A stretch of DNA of 64,000 nt from Betaproteobacteria bacterium (GTDB taxonomy: Bacteria; Pseudomonadota; Gammaproteobacteria; Burkholderiales; Casimicrobiaceae). The notes beneath the pieces were generated by a model that worked only from the letters and a program-made list of their open reading frames with translations, made no database searches and was not told the DNA's origin. A program made the translations under genes and the position numbers. Numbering within the stretch: position 1 is the first letter of the stretch; every line of letters begins with the position of its first letter. Below are positions 1-9,166 of this stretch, one piece after another. The stretch is from contig JAAFJO010000005.1 in the NCBI GenBank assembly GCA_013298145.1, positions 1 through 64,000 on the forward strand, given 5' to 3'.

Positions 1-2131
1 TCTGATTCTCGCTGCCTCGATTTCCACTCTGAGTTTCGCAGCATGCGTCACATCAAACGGTCCGCTAGGCAACCCCGGAACATGGACTGCCGATGCGAGC
101 GGTGAAATCCTCACTTACTCGGGCACCAGCCTTTCTTACACAAAGTGTCAACTCGGAACCAGCGGCGCAAACTGCGGGACCGGATCAGTGCAAACGTTCA
201 CGTGGCAGGGGGCGCTACAAGCATCGGTCGCTGCACGCATTGGCGGCTTTGATGACTGGCGGCTGCCAAATTTGCAAGAAGCCGTCGCGTTGATGGAACC
301 CACCTGCGAGTTTCCCGCGCTCAGCGCAGCATTCCCCGCCGCATCGGGTGGGCAGCAGTGGACGAACACGACTTCTGGCGCCGTAGGTGTCGGTGACGGC
401 GCGTGGAACATCAATTCCTTTGCCGGAATAGCGACTGTCATATCGAAGACTTCCTTGCGTGCCGTGCTTCTGGTTCGGGGCAACAGCACCCCAGCGGGAA
501 ACTTCGATTCGCTACCCGCAGCAATCGTCAGCCTAACGCCTTCGACGGCTACGACGTCGCAAAACGCGCCGTTTGACGTCGTAGTTTCCACCCCAACGGC
601 AGGCACGTCGGCACTTGGTGTATCGCTTAACATCGCTACTCAACCTTCGGGACCTGCTGGATCACTGACGGGCGCCGTGTTTTGTTCAATTCCCGCTGGC
701 AATACCAGCTGCACGGTGGCGGGTGTTGAATTGAGCGGGCCGGTTGGGCAATACACGCTGAGCGCATCCACCGCTGGCGGACCAGCGGGCGGTGTGATCG
801 TGAACGCAAGCGCGCCGATCAATTTGCTCGCGGGGCCGACTGCTTTGCTGTTCGCCCCTCTCTCTGCCACACAGTTTGCGCCATTAGGTCTCTCCGTGAG
901 TATCTCGCAAGCCGTGGCTTCCAACGTAACGTTTGAGGTGGTGCGAACGAGTGGACCAGTCGGAACGCTAGGCGGTACAACCACTTGCACGATTCCCGCT
1001 GGCTCAACGTCATGCTCGCTTCCGAACGTGACGTTCACGGGTTACGGCCCTGCCCTAGAGCTAACAGCAAATGTGATAAGCGGACCTAGCATTCCACCTG
1101 CAACTGTAGCGTTCGATGTTGACCCGCAGCCGGTGAACATCGCAATGGGGGCCCAAGCATCACAGATCGTAAACGTCGGGTTCAGCACGGTGTTCAATAT
1201 AAACATAGCTTTGCCGATTGCGATTACGATGTCGTCGCAGGTGGCACCAGGCGGTCCAGCGGGTACGTTTGTACCAGCGACCTGTGTCATACCGGCCGGA
1301 TCACTGGCGTGCTCGGCAACGGGCAACACATTCTCCGGCGTGGGGCTGCTTTTCCTTGAGCCAATCATCCTCTCGTCGAGCAGTCCGATACTCGTGCAGA
1401 GTACGAACACCGCATCAATCGACATCGTGAATCAAGGCGGCACGCTCAGTGCACCGGCAACGGCGACCCAGTTCGCACCGTTTAACGTGACCTTGACGCT
1501 CGCTGCAGGCGCAGCTGCGACGACCACGTTCACGCTCGCCCAGGCATCCGGTCCGACGGGAACGCTCGGCGGCGTCACGACGTGCACCATCACCACAGGC
1601 AATCTGAACTGTACGTTCACGGGTGTTACGTTCAGTGGATCGGGACCGGCAGTTGGCTTAACGGCAACGGCGACGACTGGTCCCGCTACACCTGTGCTGG
1701 GCACATCGCTCGATATAACAGCGGTGACCTACACGATCTCCCCGGTCGCGCCAGCTTCAGCGCCGATCAACACGCCGTTCAATATTACGCTGCAATCGAC
1801 GTTGCCCGTCGCGTTCAATATTCCATTCACGATTAGCGTGGCGAATGGGACTGGCGGAGTGTTGGGCGGCGGTACTGGCTGCACGATCTTGACCGGGCAA
1901 ACGTCTTGCACAATCACTGGCGTGACTTACTCCGCGCTTGGGAGCATAACTTTGATTGCCAGTACGTCCGTTCAGGGCGCTGCATTTGCTTTTGAACAGG
2001 CTGCCGTCAACATCGTCCCCGCCCCAGTGGCGTCGCTTCCGGTCAACGTTCCGACACTTCCGATGAAGTACGTGCTTCTGCTGTGCGTGCTGGTCGGACT
2101 CATGGCGACGATGCGTCGCAAGCAAGGCTAG
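1..2131 (+). CDS. Repeat-rich surface protein with DUF1566-like head and IPTL-CTERM-like tail (5' end outside the window)
   Basis: The frame is open from base 2, well before the first in-window start codon (GTG at 188), so the gene begins upstream. The first residues visible (LILAASISTLSFAAC) look like the end of a signal peptide with a lipobox-like cysteine. A DUF1566-like segment follows (GGFDDWRLPNLQEAVALME). Next come about five imperfect repeats of 90-100 residues, each carrying a cysteine pair in the pattern G-T/S-L-x-G ... C-x-I-P-A-G ... C. The C-terminus is VPTLP, a hydrophobic helix and RRK, like IPTL-CTERM signals processed by exosortases of the XrtH type. It is probably exported and surface-attached, possibly adhesive; the ligand cannot be told. 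Confidence 0.75.
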   Translation, partial: LILAASISTLSFAACVTSNGPLGNPGTWTADASGEILTYSGTSLSYTKCQLGTSGANCGTGSVQTFTWQGALQASVAARIGGFDDWRLPNLQEAVALMEPTCEFPALSAAFPAASGGQQWTNTTSGAVGVGDGAWNINSFAGIATVISKTSLRAVLLVRGNSTPAGNFDSLPAAIVSLTPSTATTSQNAPFDVVVSTPTAGTSALGVSLNIATQPSGPAGSLTGAVFCSIPAGNTSCTVAGVELSGPVGQYTLSASTAGGPAGGVIVNASAPINLLAGPTALLFAPLSATQFAPLGLSVSISQAVASNVTFEVVRTSGPVGTLGGTTTCTIPAGSTSCSLPNVTFTGYGPALELTANVISGPSIPPATVAFDVDPQPVNIAMGAQASQIVNVGFSTVFNINIALPIAITMSSQVAPGGPAGTFVPATCVIPAGSLACSATGNTFSGVGLLFLEPIILSSSSPILVQSTNTASIDIVNQGGTLSAPATATQFAPFNVTLTLAAGAAATTTFTLAQASGPTGTLGGVTTCTITTGNLNCTFTGVTFSGSGPAVGLTATATTGPATPVLGTSLDITAVTYTISPVAPASAPINTPFNITLQSTLPVAFNIPFTISVANGTGGVLGGGTGCTILTGQTSCTITGVTYSALGSITLIASTSVQGAAFAFEQAAVNIVPAPVASLPVNVPTLPMKYVLLLCVLVGLMATMRRKQG

Positions 2132-2460
2132 TCGTAGAGGCCGTGCAACTACCGAGTGTCACCCGCTTGTTAATCCCCCCCGATGGCAAGCGGGTGACGC
2201 CCTACTGCACCAAAGCTCAGCGTGGATTCGAATTCAAGAAGACTTAACTTAATGCTGACTTGTAGATCGCCTCGGTTGCCGCTTGAACGAGCTGGCTTTG
2301 TGGGTGTTCTACGGTCATCGGCAGAAACGAAGTCAGATCGTTGTCGAACTCGGTCTCGCTATGAAGGATCGCCGCGGTTGTTGCCCGCTTGCGCTTAACC
2401 CCCCGGTGGCGTGGGCGGGCAGCATCCTGATTAGAGTAAAGCCAAACCAGAGGCGCAAAT
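2132..2460. other. Intergenic region, no convincing gene
   Basis: This region lies between the surface protein and the terminator of the NarL-type regulator. It holds the GTCACCCGCTTG hairpin described separately. A minus-strand frame of 79 codons (2244-2483) has no recognisable domain and would begin inside the terminator stem, so I do not call it. Nothing else was seen. Confidence 0.5.
2158..2198 (+). terminator. Perfect 12-bp stem-loop after the surface-protein gene
   Basis: GTCACCCGCTTG (2158-2169) and CAAGCGGGTGAC (2187-2198) are exact reverse complements separated by 17 bases. The hairpin lies 27 bases after the stop codon at 2131, where a terminator or mRNA-stabilising stem is expected. 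No T-run follows, so intrinsic termination is uncertain. Confidence 0.4.
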
Positions 2461-2490
2461 AAAAGCCGTGCTGAACCCAGCACGGCTTTT
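2461..2490. terminator. Bidirectional rho-independent terminator
   Basis: AAAAGCCGTGCTG (2461-2473) pairs perfectly with CAGCACGGCTTTT (2478-2490) around an AACC loop. The stem is GC-rich with A/T tracts on both sides, so it can work in either direction. It sits 20 bases beyond the stop codon of the minus-strand response regulator, for which it is the natural terminator. Confidence 0.85.
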
Positions 2491-2509
2491 TACTTTTTCG
2501 AAGAAGAAT

Positions 2510-3124
2510 TCAGTGCCTAGGCAGCTGAATCAATCCTTGCTCGACGGAGCGGCTCACAGCCTCTGCGCGTCGCGTGGTGCCTAATCGCTCGAAGACGGCT
2601 GTCAGATGGTGTTTCACGGTGCGCTCACTAATGCCTAGCTCCCGCGCGAGATGCTTGTTCGTTTTTCCCGCAGCGATGCCGATGAGGATTTCAGTTTGTC
2701 GTGGCGTCAACATCCGCGCGTCGGTTTTGGTCGACGGGAACCACGTTTCCCCTTCGAGTAGCCGAGCGATTACAGCGACGGTTTCGCTCGGTTCCAACGA
2801 TTTCGGCAGATAAGCCGCCAAACCCTCGTCCATACAAAGCAACGGCAAGCGCGGATCATCTGTTCCCGACATCAACACGCGAGCAATGGTCGGGTTCGTT
2901 TGAGCGACGCTTTTTAGAAACGCCAAGCCATCGCCATCGGGAAGCCGCCAATCCGACAAAATAATGTCGAAATCCGAGCCCGCATCAAGCAGCGCGCGCG
3001 CTTGCAGGGCGCTGTTAGCGGTGCGAATCGTATCGAGCATCCGGGAGCGCGATAGCAGATCGATCAAACCATCGCGATATAGCGGATGGTCTTCGACGAC
3101 GAGAATACTGGTCCGTTCGGGCAT
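2510..3124 (-). CDS. NarL/FixJ-type response regulator (REC plus LuxR HTH)
   Basis: The product is 204 residues starting at ATG 3124 (MPERTSILVVEDHP). The frame continues upstream to a TTG at 3229, but receiver domains start right before ILVVEDHP, and the longer version would fill the gap to the divergent kinase. The receiver has the acidic pair ED at 11-12, the phospho-acceptor Asp58 in LSDWRLPDGDG, and a conserved Lys in YLPKSL. A LuxR-type helix-turn-helix follows (LTPRQTEILIGIAAGKTNK ... ISERTVKHHL). It is a DNA-binding transcriptional regulator, probably phosphorylated by the divergent hybrid kinase, an inference from their shared 106-bp intergenic region. Confidence 0.88.
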   Translation of the reverse strand: MPERTSILVVEDHPLYRDGLIDLLSRSRMLDTIRTANSALQARALLDAGSDFDIILSDWRLPDGDGLAFLKSVAQTNPTIARVLMSGTDDPRLPLLCMDEGLAAYLPKSLEPSETVAVIARLLEGETWFPSTKTDARMLTPRQTEILIGIAAGKTNKHLARELGISERTVKHHLTAVFERLGTTRRAEAVSRSVEQGLIQLPRH

Positions 3125-3230
3125 AGGGCGGAGTGTAGTGCCGAGGTATTCTGCGCGCACCTGTCCGTTCGGACCGGCTCGCCCTCCCTCCGATACCTCG
3201 ATAATCATCGTAATCAAGTAGTTCGACAAG

Positions 3231-5573
3231 GTGAAATTGCTTCACGAATTCCCCAAGCTGTCGCCCGCCGTGTCGGCGCAAGCGCTCGCTGAAGAACTCT
3301 GGTCGCAGCGCTTTCGCGATCCGCTCGCCCTCGTCTCGCTAGCGCTGCCGATCATTGCACGCGAGGACGAACTTTGTGCGTTCGGCCACCTCCAGTTGGC
3401 TTGGGGGTATCGCTATCAAGGCGACAACGCGAAGGCTTCTACGTCACTTGCTTGCGCGCGGTCCCTCTATCTCGGGCGCAACGACGAGGCCGGCCTTGCG
3501 AACTGTCGCGACCTAGAGGCAACGCTGCTATCGGCGGGCAATCGTCATGTCGAAGCACTTCAACTTCTACGCGTCAATGTTTCACTGCCCCTCGAGATGC
3601 GCCGTCCGATCGAGCGGATGATTACTCATGATCGTTGCGGCTATTTGAACGATTTGCTCGGCGAGCGCGATGAATCGCTGCGTCAGCGATACGGGGCGCT
3701 CGATGCGGCGCGCGCGAGTGGCGATCCCGCTGCAATCGCTTTTGCGCTTGGCATGCTTGGCGGTGTACATGCCGATTTGTATAACCTCGACGATGCGGAC
3801 CAGCTCTGCCGGGAGGGACTATCTCTGATCGATCCCGACACAGCGATGCAAGCTTGGTCTTTGGTTGCCCTCAACCACATGAACGCGCTGCTCGCGATGG
3901 AACGTGGCGCCGATGCCGCCGCACACGCTGAGCGACTTCTAGCGCTGGAGCCGAGACTAAATCAACGTGCCGCAGAACAGCGCTTCATCGTCTATGCCGA
4001 CGCGTTTGCTGCGATGGGGGACGCTTATCGCGCACAGGCGCTGCTCGATCGCAGCAGAACGTTGCGGACCAACAATCACGCGAGTTTGATCAGTTTTACG
4101 AGCGCACAGATTCGAGCGTGGAACGCTCAGCAGCAACCCGGACGCGCGCGCGCACTTGCCAAGGCGTATCTTGCCGACCCGCAAAACGGTACCGATCCCG
4201 CGCAAGTTCCGACAGAGATGTTGCGAATCTTGCAAGGCTCCGCCGCCGCATGCGAGGCGCTCGGTGACTTCAGCGCCGCATTGGACTACCAGAAGCAGGC
4301 GTTCGCCGTGCATGAGTCGCTCGTTGGCCGGAGCGCTCGTGCTCGCCGACTGACGCTTGAAATCCAGCATCGCTTGGATCGCGAGCGGTGGGCGCGCGAA
4401 GAGGCGCAGCGTCGGCAAAGCGATGCCGAGATTGAGGGTAGAAGGTTGAGCGCACTCAACGATCAATTGGATGCCGCACTCCAAACCCGCACTCGATTCC
4501 TGGCCGCAGCGAGCCACGATCTGCGCCAACCAGCGCATGCACTTGCGCTCTACGCGCAGGCGCTCGAACACGAAACATCGCGGCCCGCGCTCGTTGATTT
4601 GTCGAAACGAATGCGCGCAACCGTGGGTTCGCTATCCAATATGTTCGACGGCTTGCTCGAGCTTGCTCGTCTCGATGCGGGGGCGGTGAAGCCGCAGCAA
4701 GATGTATTCGATTTGAATGAATTGCTCGGGCGACTGAGCACCGAGTACGCTGATCGATTGACGCACGCTAACGCTTTGCTCAGATTCCATCGCACCAAAG
4801 GCGATTGTTTCGTGCGGAGCGACGCCGTACTCGTTGAGCGAATTTTGCGTAATCTCATCGGTAACGCCGTGAAGTACGCGGGCGAAGGCAACATCCTGGT
4901 TGCGCTGCGTAAGCGCGAATCGATGCTCGCAATCGAAGTGCGCGATGCCGGGCCTGGCATGAACACTGAAGAGCTGGGCCACATCTTTGACGAGTTCTAC
5001 CGCGCGAGCAGCGCGAACGAACGGCGCGATGGCTTGGGGTTGGGTCTCTCAATCGTGGAGCGTTTCGGGCGATTACTAGGGGCGCAAATCACGGTGCGAT
5101 CCGCGCCGAGTCGCGGCACGACGTTCGCGCTATTGATACCGATCGCGCAGCTCGTATCGCGCCCTCCAAAATCCGCCGACCTTGAGGCGCGAGCGGTCGC
5201 GAGCATCGCGCGCCGAATCGTTGTAATCGACGACGATCCCGATGCAAGAGAGAGCATGGCGCTCGTGCTCACTCAGTGGGGCCACGACTGCGTCGCGGGC
5301 GAAAGCGCGGACGAAGTGATCGCGAGCGCGCGAAGAGCGCAATGGACACCCGATGCACTCATTTGCGATTTCCAGTTGCGCGCCCGCGTGGCGATTGCCG
5401 ATATCGCAGCGCTTCGTGAAACATTCGGCGCGGCGCTGCCGGTGCTCGTTGTCTCGGGATCGCACGACGCGCAAGCAACGATCACTGAGCACGTGCCCGA
5501 TGCCGCATATTTGCCGAAACCGATTCGACCACTACGCTTGAAGAGTTGGTTGGCTTCGATTGGCAAGAAGTAA
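3231..5573 (+). CDS. Soluble hybrid histidine kinase with TPR-like sensor region and C-terminal receiver
   Basis: The product is 780 residues. The start is GTG 3231, because an in-frame stop lies just upstream at 3219. Residues 1-370 are helical and TPR-like with no membrane segment, followed by a coiled coil (about 375-420). The dimerisation/phosphoacceptor box is AASHDLRQPAHAL with His429. The HATPase domain has N-box NLIGNAVKY, G1 DAGPGM and G2 GLGLGLSIV. The receiver occupies about 660-775 with acidic residues near 667-669, Asp713 in ICDFQLR and Lys763. It should sense a cytoplasmic signal and phosphorylate the divergent NarL regulator; its own receiver may tune output. The signal is unknown. 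Confidence 0.88.
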   Translation: MKLLHEFPKLSPAVSAQALAEELWSQRFRDPLALVSLALPIIAREDELCAFGHLQLAWGYRYQGDNAKASTSLACARSLYLGRNDEAGLANCRDLEATLLSAGNRHVEALQLLRVNVSLPLEMRRPIERMITHDRCGYLNDLLGERDESLRQRYGALDAARASGDPAAIAFALGMLGGVHADLYNLDDADQLCREGLSLIDPDTAMQAWSLVALNHMNALLAMERGADAAAHAERLLALEPRLNQRAAEQRFIVYADAFAAMGDAYRAQALLDRSRTLRTNNHASLISFTSAQIRAWNAQQQPGRARALAKAYLADPQNGTDPAQVPTEMLRILQGSAAACEALGDFSAALDYQKQAFAVHESLVGRSARARRLTLEIQHRLDRERWAREEAQRRQSDAEIEGRRLSALNDQLDAALQTRTRFLAAASHDLRQPAHALALYAQALEHETSRPALVDLSKRMRATVGSLSNMFDGLLELARLDAGAVKPQQDVFDLNELLGRLSTEYADRLTHANALLRFHRTKGDCFVRSDAVLVERILRNLIGNAVKYAGEGNILVALRKRESMLAIEVRDAGPGMNTEELGHIFDEFYRASSANERRDGLGLGLSIVERFGRLLGAQITVRSAPSRGTTFALLIPIAQLVSRPPKSADLEARAVASIARRIVVIDDDPDARESMALVLTQWGHDCVAGESADEVIASARRAQWTPDALICDFQLRARVAIADIAALRETFGAALPVLVVSGSHDAQATITEHVPDAAYLPKPIRPLRLKSWLASIGKK

Positions 5574-5776
5574 CGCGTGTTTTTGATGCGGATCGCTGGT
5601 TGCGAGGTTCGGAAAAAATCCAACAAGAAATTCACTAAAGTGGCCATTATGATGGGGCAAAGTCGTTTTTTGTTTGGTAGACAATAATGCGAGAAGCGTG
5701 CTGGATGCCCTAATTAATAAGCCGATTGCGTGCGATAGCCATTGACGAAGTTCCCGGCCGATGTCTTTGGTTTGTG

Positions 5777-5806
5777 ATGTGTACAATTCGATAAATACAT
5801 ACACAT
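5777..5806 (+). promoter_or_regulatory. Inverted repeat upstream of vapB, candidate antitoxin operator
   Basis: ATGTGTA (5777-5783) and TACACAT (5800-5806) form a 7-bp inverted repeat whose right arm ends 13 bases before the vapB ATG. A TACAAT hexamer (5782-5787), which could be a -10 box, overlaps the left arm. VapB antitoxins usually repress their own operon by binding such palindromes over the promoter, so this is the natural operator candidate. Confidence 0.4.
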
Positions 5807-5819
5807 TGCGCGATTTCTC

Positions 5820-6125
5820 ATGCGAACCAATATCGTCATCGATGATCAGTTGATGTCAGCCGCGATGAAGGCGGGTGATTTCAAAACAAAGAAAGACGCC
5901 GTCGAAGAGGGCTTGCGTTTGCTCGCGCGTCGAAAGGCGTACCAAGACATTCGCGCCGCGCGGGGCGCGTTGCAGTGGAGCCTTGATGGCGATTGGACGA
6001 CGCCTGCTGCGGCAAAGCCCGCTTACTTGCTCGAAGAAAAACGCGGTGAGTACAACGTCGCCCGCAGCAATTCGTCCACACAAGCAACGTCAACGCGCAA
6101 GGCGCGCAGCTCGCGCGCACGATGA
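5820..6125 (+). CDS. vapB: VapB-family antitoxin with an extended C-terminal tail
   Basis: The N-terminus MRTNIVIDDQLMSAAMKA is the typical DUF2191-type VapB start: a ribbon-helix-helix-like DNA-binding segment followed by the helix TKKDAVEEGLRLLARRKA and the motif RGALQW. Family members are usually around 65-75 residues; this one is 101, with a basic, low-complexity tail (RSNSSTQATSTRKARSSRAR). The stop overlaps the vapC start by 4 bases (ATGA), the normal arrangement for coupled toxin-antitoxin genes. It should bind and neutralise VapC and repress the operon. The tail may be a recent extension by loss of an earlier stop. Confidence 0.82.
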   Translation: MRTNIVIDDQLMSAAMKAGDFKTKKDAVEEGLRLLARRKAYQDIRAARGALQWSLDGDWTTPAAAKPAYLLEEKRGEYNVARSNSSTQATSTRKARSSRAR

Positions 6126-6523
6126 TCACAGTCGATAGCAGCGTCTGGATCGATTACTTTCGCGGCGCGCGAACCCAGCAAACCGACGCGCTCGATGCAT
6201 TGCTCGATGATTCAAGTCACGACGTGATCGTACTTGACGTGGTGCTCATGGAAGTGCTGCGCGGCTTTCGCTACGAACACGAATTCGCGCTCGCCAATCG
6301 TTTGCTCTCTGCGTTGCCGATTGTGACAGCGGGCGGCGAAGAGATCGCACGAAGCGCGGCGCATCTCTATCGGCAGTTGCGAGGCGTTGGCGTTACGGTG
6401 CGCAGCAGCATCGATCTGCTCGTTGGCGCGTGGTGCATTCGCGAAAACTGTGCGCTTGTTCACAATGATCGCGATTTTTTGCCGATGCAGATGCATCATG
6501 GATTGATCACCTATGGACGTTGA
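6122..6523 (+). CDS. vapC: VapC-family PIN-domain toxin ribonuclease
   Basis: This is a 133-residue PIN domain. The acidic metal-binding residues are visible: Asp5 (TVDSSVWIDYFRG), Glu44 (LMEVLRGF), Asp98 (SSIDLLVGAWC) and Asp116/Asp118 (HNDRDF). VapC toxins are Mg-dependent endoribonucleases, many of which cut tRNA or rRNA; the target here cannot be told. The start overlaps vapB by 4 bases. The 3' end overlaps the first codons of uvrC by 11 bases, so uvrC is likely read from the same transcript and its translation may be coupled to the toxin. Confidence 0.88.
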   Translation: MITVDSSVWIDYFRGARTQQTDALDALLDDSSHDVIVLDVVLMEVLRGFRYEHEFALANRLLSALPIVTAGGEEIARSAAHLYRQLRGVGVTVRSSIDLLVGAWCIRENCALVHNDRDFLPMQMHHGLITYGR

Positions 6524-8360
6524 TCGCGACCTAGCGATCAGCGAAGCGCTGAAAAGCCTTCCCGCGCGCCCTGGCGTATACCGCATGATCGGTGCGGAAG
6601 ATGCTGTGCTCTACGTCGGCAAAGCGAAGAACTTAAAGAATCGCGTTTCGAGTTATTTTGTGAAGAGCGGTCACGGGCCGCGCATTGCGATGATGGTGTC
6701 GCAAGTGCAACGGATTGATACGACGGTCACGCGCTCTGAAGCCGAAGCGCTGATCCTTGAAAACAATCTGATTAAGTCGCTTGAGCCGAAGTACAACATC
6801 GTCTTTCGCGACGACAAAAGCTATCCCTACCTTTGCATCACGGGTGATACCTATCCGCAGCTGCGCTTCTTTCGCGGTAAGCCGGATAGGCGTCATCAAT
6901 ACTTCGGCCCGTTCCCAAGCGCCTGGAGCGTGCGCGAAGGCATTCAAACGCTGCAAAAAGTGTTTCAACTGCGCACCTGTGAGAACACGGTGTTCGCGCA
7001 TCGCTCGCGCCCATGCATGCTCGCGCAAATCGGGCGTTGCACCGCGCCATGCGTCGATCAAATTTCCGAGGATGATTACAAAGCGGACGTGAAAAGCGCC
7101 GCGATGTTCATGCGCGGGCAACAAGACGACGTGCTTCGCGATCTGCAATCGTCAATGGAATCTGCGGCGGAGAAACTTGAATTCGAACGCGCAGCGCGTA
7201 TTCGCGACAAGATCGCGCGCCTCAATCGCCTGCAAAGCAAACAGTTTGTGTCAAGCACCGCCGAGCGCGATGTGGATGTGCTCGCCGTCGTGCACGAAAG
7301 CGGCATGATCGCGGTGAACATCGTAATGATTCGCGGTGGGCAGCACGTGGGTGATCGCACATTCTTCCCGGTGAAGAACGCAACGAGCGAAGTGCTCTCA
7401 AACGAAGAACTGATCGAGACGCTCGAAAGTTTTATTGCGCAGCATTACATCGGTCGCGAAGTGCCGCGCACGATTGTTTCAACGCTCGATTTTGACGCGA
7501 GCGCAATTACCGACGCGCTGACTGAGCAGACCAAAACAAAGGTGGATGTGCTCTGCAATCCGATCGGTGAAAAGCGCGTGTGGCTGCGCATGGCCGAAGA
7601 GAATGCACGCCTCGCCATCACCGCGCGGCTTAAGCAATCGCAAACCGGCAACGAGCGATTGCAAGCGCTCATCGAAGCGCTCAATCTCCCGGACGGCACG
7701 CAACGGCTCGAATGCTTCGACATTTCGCACACGATGGGAGAAGCCACTGTTGCGAGCTGCGTTGTTTTCGACAGCGGCGGTATGCAAACCAGCCAATATC
7801 GCCGCTTCAATATCGAAGCGGATACGGGTGGCGATGATTACATGGCGATGAAAGAAGCGCTCACCCGCCGCGCCGCGCGCATCGCAAAAGAAGAGGTACC
7901 GCGACCGGACGTGTGGGTGATCGACGGCGGCAAAGGCCAAGTCGGTATCGCTGCCGAAGTGCTCGCACAAGCGGGGCTGCACGACATCGTTCTCTTTGGA
8001 AGTGCAAAGGGCGTTGAACGCAAAAAAGGGATGGAGCAAATCATCTTCCCCGAGTCGGATGATGAGCCAACCCGTTTTCCCATTCGCTTGCCCTCTGATC
8101 ACCCCGGCTTGCACCTCATCCAACAAATGCAAGACGAAGCCCACCGCTTCGCCATCATGGGCCACCGCGCCAAGCGCGCAAAGAACCGCGAAGGCTCCGC
8201 ACTCGACGATATCGAAGGCATCGGGCCAAAGAAGCGCAAAGACTTACTGAAGCAATTCGGGAGTGTGCGCGGTGTCGCCGCAGCAAGCGTCGAAGACCTG
8301 ATGCGCGTGCCGGGGATTTCGGCGGAGTTGGCGGAGCGGATTTATGGGGTGTTGCATTGA
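6513..8360 (+). CDS. uvrC: UvrC, excinuclease ABC subunit C
   Basis: The product is 615 residues, normal for UvrC, which makes both incisions in nucleotide excision repair with UvrA and UvrB. The N-terminal GIY-YIG nuclease is clear (PGVYRMIG ... VLYVGKAKNLKNRVSSYF). A cysteine cluster follows (C-x4-C near GRCTAPCVDQ), then the UVR motif that binds UvrB (about 200-240), the RNase H-like C-terminal nuclease (LECFDISHTMGEATVAS ... WVIDGGKGQ) and tandem helix-hairpin-helix motifs (IEGIGPKKRKDLLKQFG). The ATG at 6513 lies inside vapC. It is a core repair gene sitting directly behind a toxin-antitoxin pair. Confidence 0.96.
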   Translation: MDVDRDLAISEALKSLPARPGVYRMIGAEDAVLYVGKAKNLKNRVSSYFVKSGHGPRIAMMVSQVQRIDTTVTRSEAEALILENNLIKSLEPKYNIVFRDDKSYPYLCITGDTYPQLRFFRGKPDRRHQYFGPFPSAWSVREGIQTLQKVFQLRTCENTVFAHRSRPCMLAQIGRCTAPCVDQISEDDYKADVKSAAMFMRGQQDDVLRDLQSSMESAAEKLEFERAARIRDKIARLNRLQSKQFVSSTAERDVDVLAVVHESGMIAVNIVMIRGGQHVGDRTFFPVKNATSEVLSNEELIETLESFIAQHYIGREVPRTIVSTLDFDASAITDALTEQTKTKVDVLCNPIGEKRVWLRMAEENARLAITARLKQSQTGNERLQALIEALNLPDGTQRLECFDISHTMGEATVASCVVFDSGGMQTSQYRRFNIEADTGGDDYMAMKEALTRRAARIAKEEVPRPDVWVIDGGKGQVGIAAEVLAQAGLHDIVLFGSAKGVERKKGMEQIIFPESDDEPTRFPIRLPSDHPGLHLIQQMQDEAHRFAIMGHRAKRAKNREGSALDDIEGIGPKKRKDLLKQFGSVRGVAAASVEDLMRVPGISAELAERIYGVLH

Positions 8361-8388
8361 GGCGTGAAACCTATCGGAGTATCGATCA

Positions 8389-9135
8389 ATGGACTCGCGT
8401 GACGTAAATATAGTTTTCCCCGTCGTAAGCAAGACGGTTCAATTCGAGAGTCAGTTTGTGGCGTTAGGTGGTATTTTTCCTATCGTCGAAATCGTTAACC
8501 GCGATTTGCAGACTGGATTGCATCATTTCAAAATATGCAAGCGTTTGCCACACACAGGCAAACGGATGCTCGACGGTGCGGTTGCAGAGGCGAAGCGCCA
8601 GATTGAGCACTTCTGGAGCGTCTTGTCGTACGTGCGTGATTGCCAAATCGTTGGCACTGGTGAGTGCCTCTACGAGGTGGACGGAGTACTACATCCCGTG
8701 ACTTCCGCCGATGGCATCTCGCTTTTTGGTAGCGCTACTTTGACATCTCTCACGTCTGCTAAGTGGTTTGCGACCAACGAGGAAAATTTTCATCGAACGT
8801 ACAACTTTGATCTGCTTAAACGATATAACTATTCACTTGCAATCAGTGAACCGATAGGTCGTTTTGTATCGTTGTACACGTTACTCGCCTCGCAGTGTGC
8901 CGACAAACAGCAACAAGTGGATGATGCGATTCGTGGCCTAGACGCGAATGTTGAACTTTCGCTTTCACCTATTGGCGGAGGTAAGTTAGAAACCGTTTAC
9001 ACGCGATTGCGGAACGAACTCGCGCACGTAAGGCCAAACGCTTCGATTTTTGACACGCACCACAACATCGAACTTCACCTGCCTCGTTTCGAATGGATCG
9101 TAAAGTCAGTGGTCTCGAAGCGTATTGTTTTGTAA
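8389..9135 (+). CDS. HEPN-like protein, candidate RNase
   Basis: The product is 248 residues; ATG 8389 is preceded by GGAG ten bases upstream. I do not recognise the N-terminal half, a mixed strand/helix region with an aromatic helix (KRQIEHFWSVLSYVRDC). The C-terminal 110 residues are helical and contain RLRNELAHVRP: Arg208-x4-His213 fits the Rx4-6H motif of HEPN ribonucleases, in the context seen in ApeA-like and abortive-infection HEPN proteins. No membrane segment or signal peptide is present. A BrnA-like antitoxin follows 31 bases later on the same strand, suggesting a toxin-antitoxin or defence pair. The assignment rests on one motif plus context. Confidence 0.5.
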   Translation: MDSRDVNIVFPVVSKTVQFESQFVALGGIFPIVEIVNRDLQTGLHHFKICKRLPHTGKRMLDGAVAEAKRQIEHFWSVLSYVRDCQIVGTGECLYEVDGVLHPVTSADGISLFGSATLTSLTSAKWFATNEENFHRTYNFDLLKRYNYSLAISEPIGRFVSLYTLLASQCADKQQQVDDAIRGLDANVELSLSPIGGGKLETVYTRLRNELAHVRPNASIFDTHHNIELHLPRFEWIVKSVVSKRIVL

Positions 9136-9166
9136 GCGACGCGCAACGCAAAAATGGTGAAGTTCG

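Noticed and set aside
2244..2483. Minus-strand frame of 79 codons in the gap after the surface-protein gene
   Set aside because: It starts inside a strong terminator stem, has no ribosome site and no recognisable domain.
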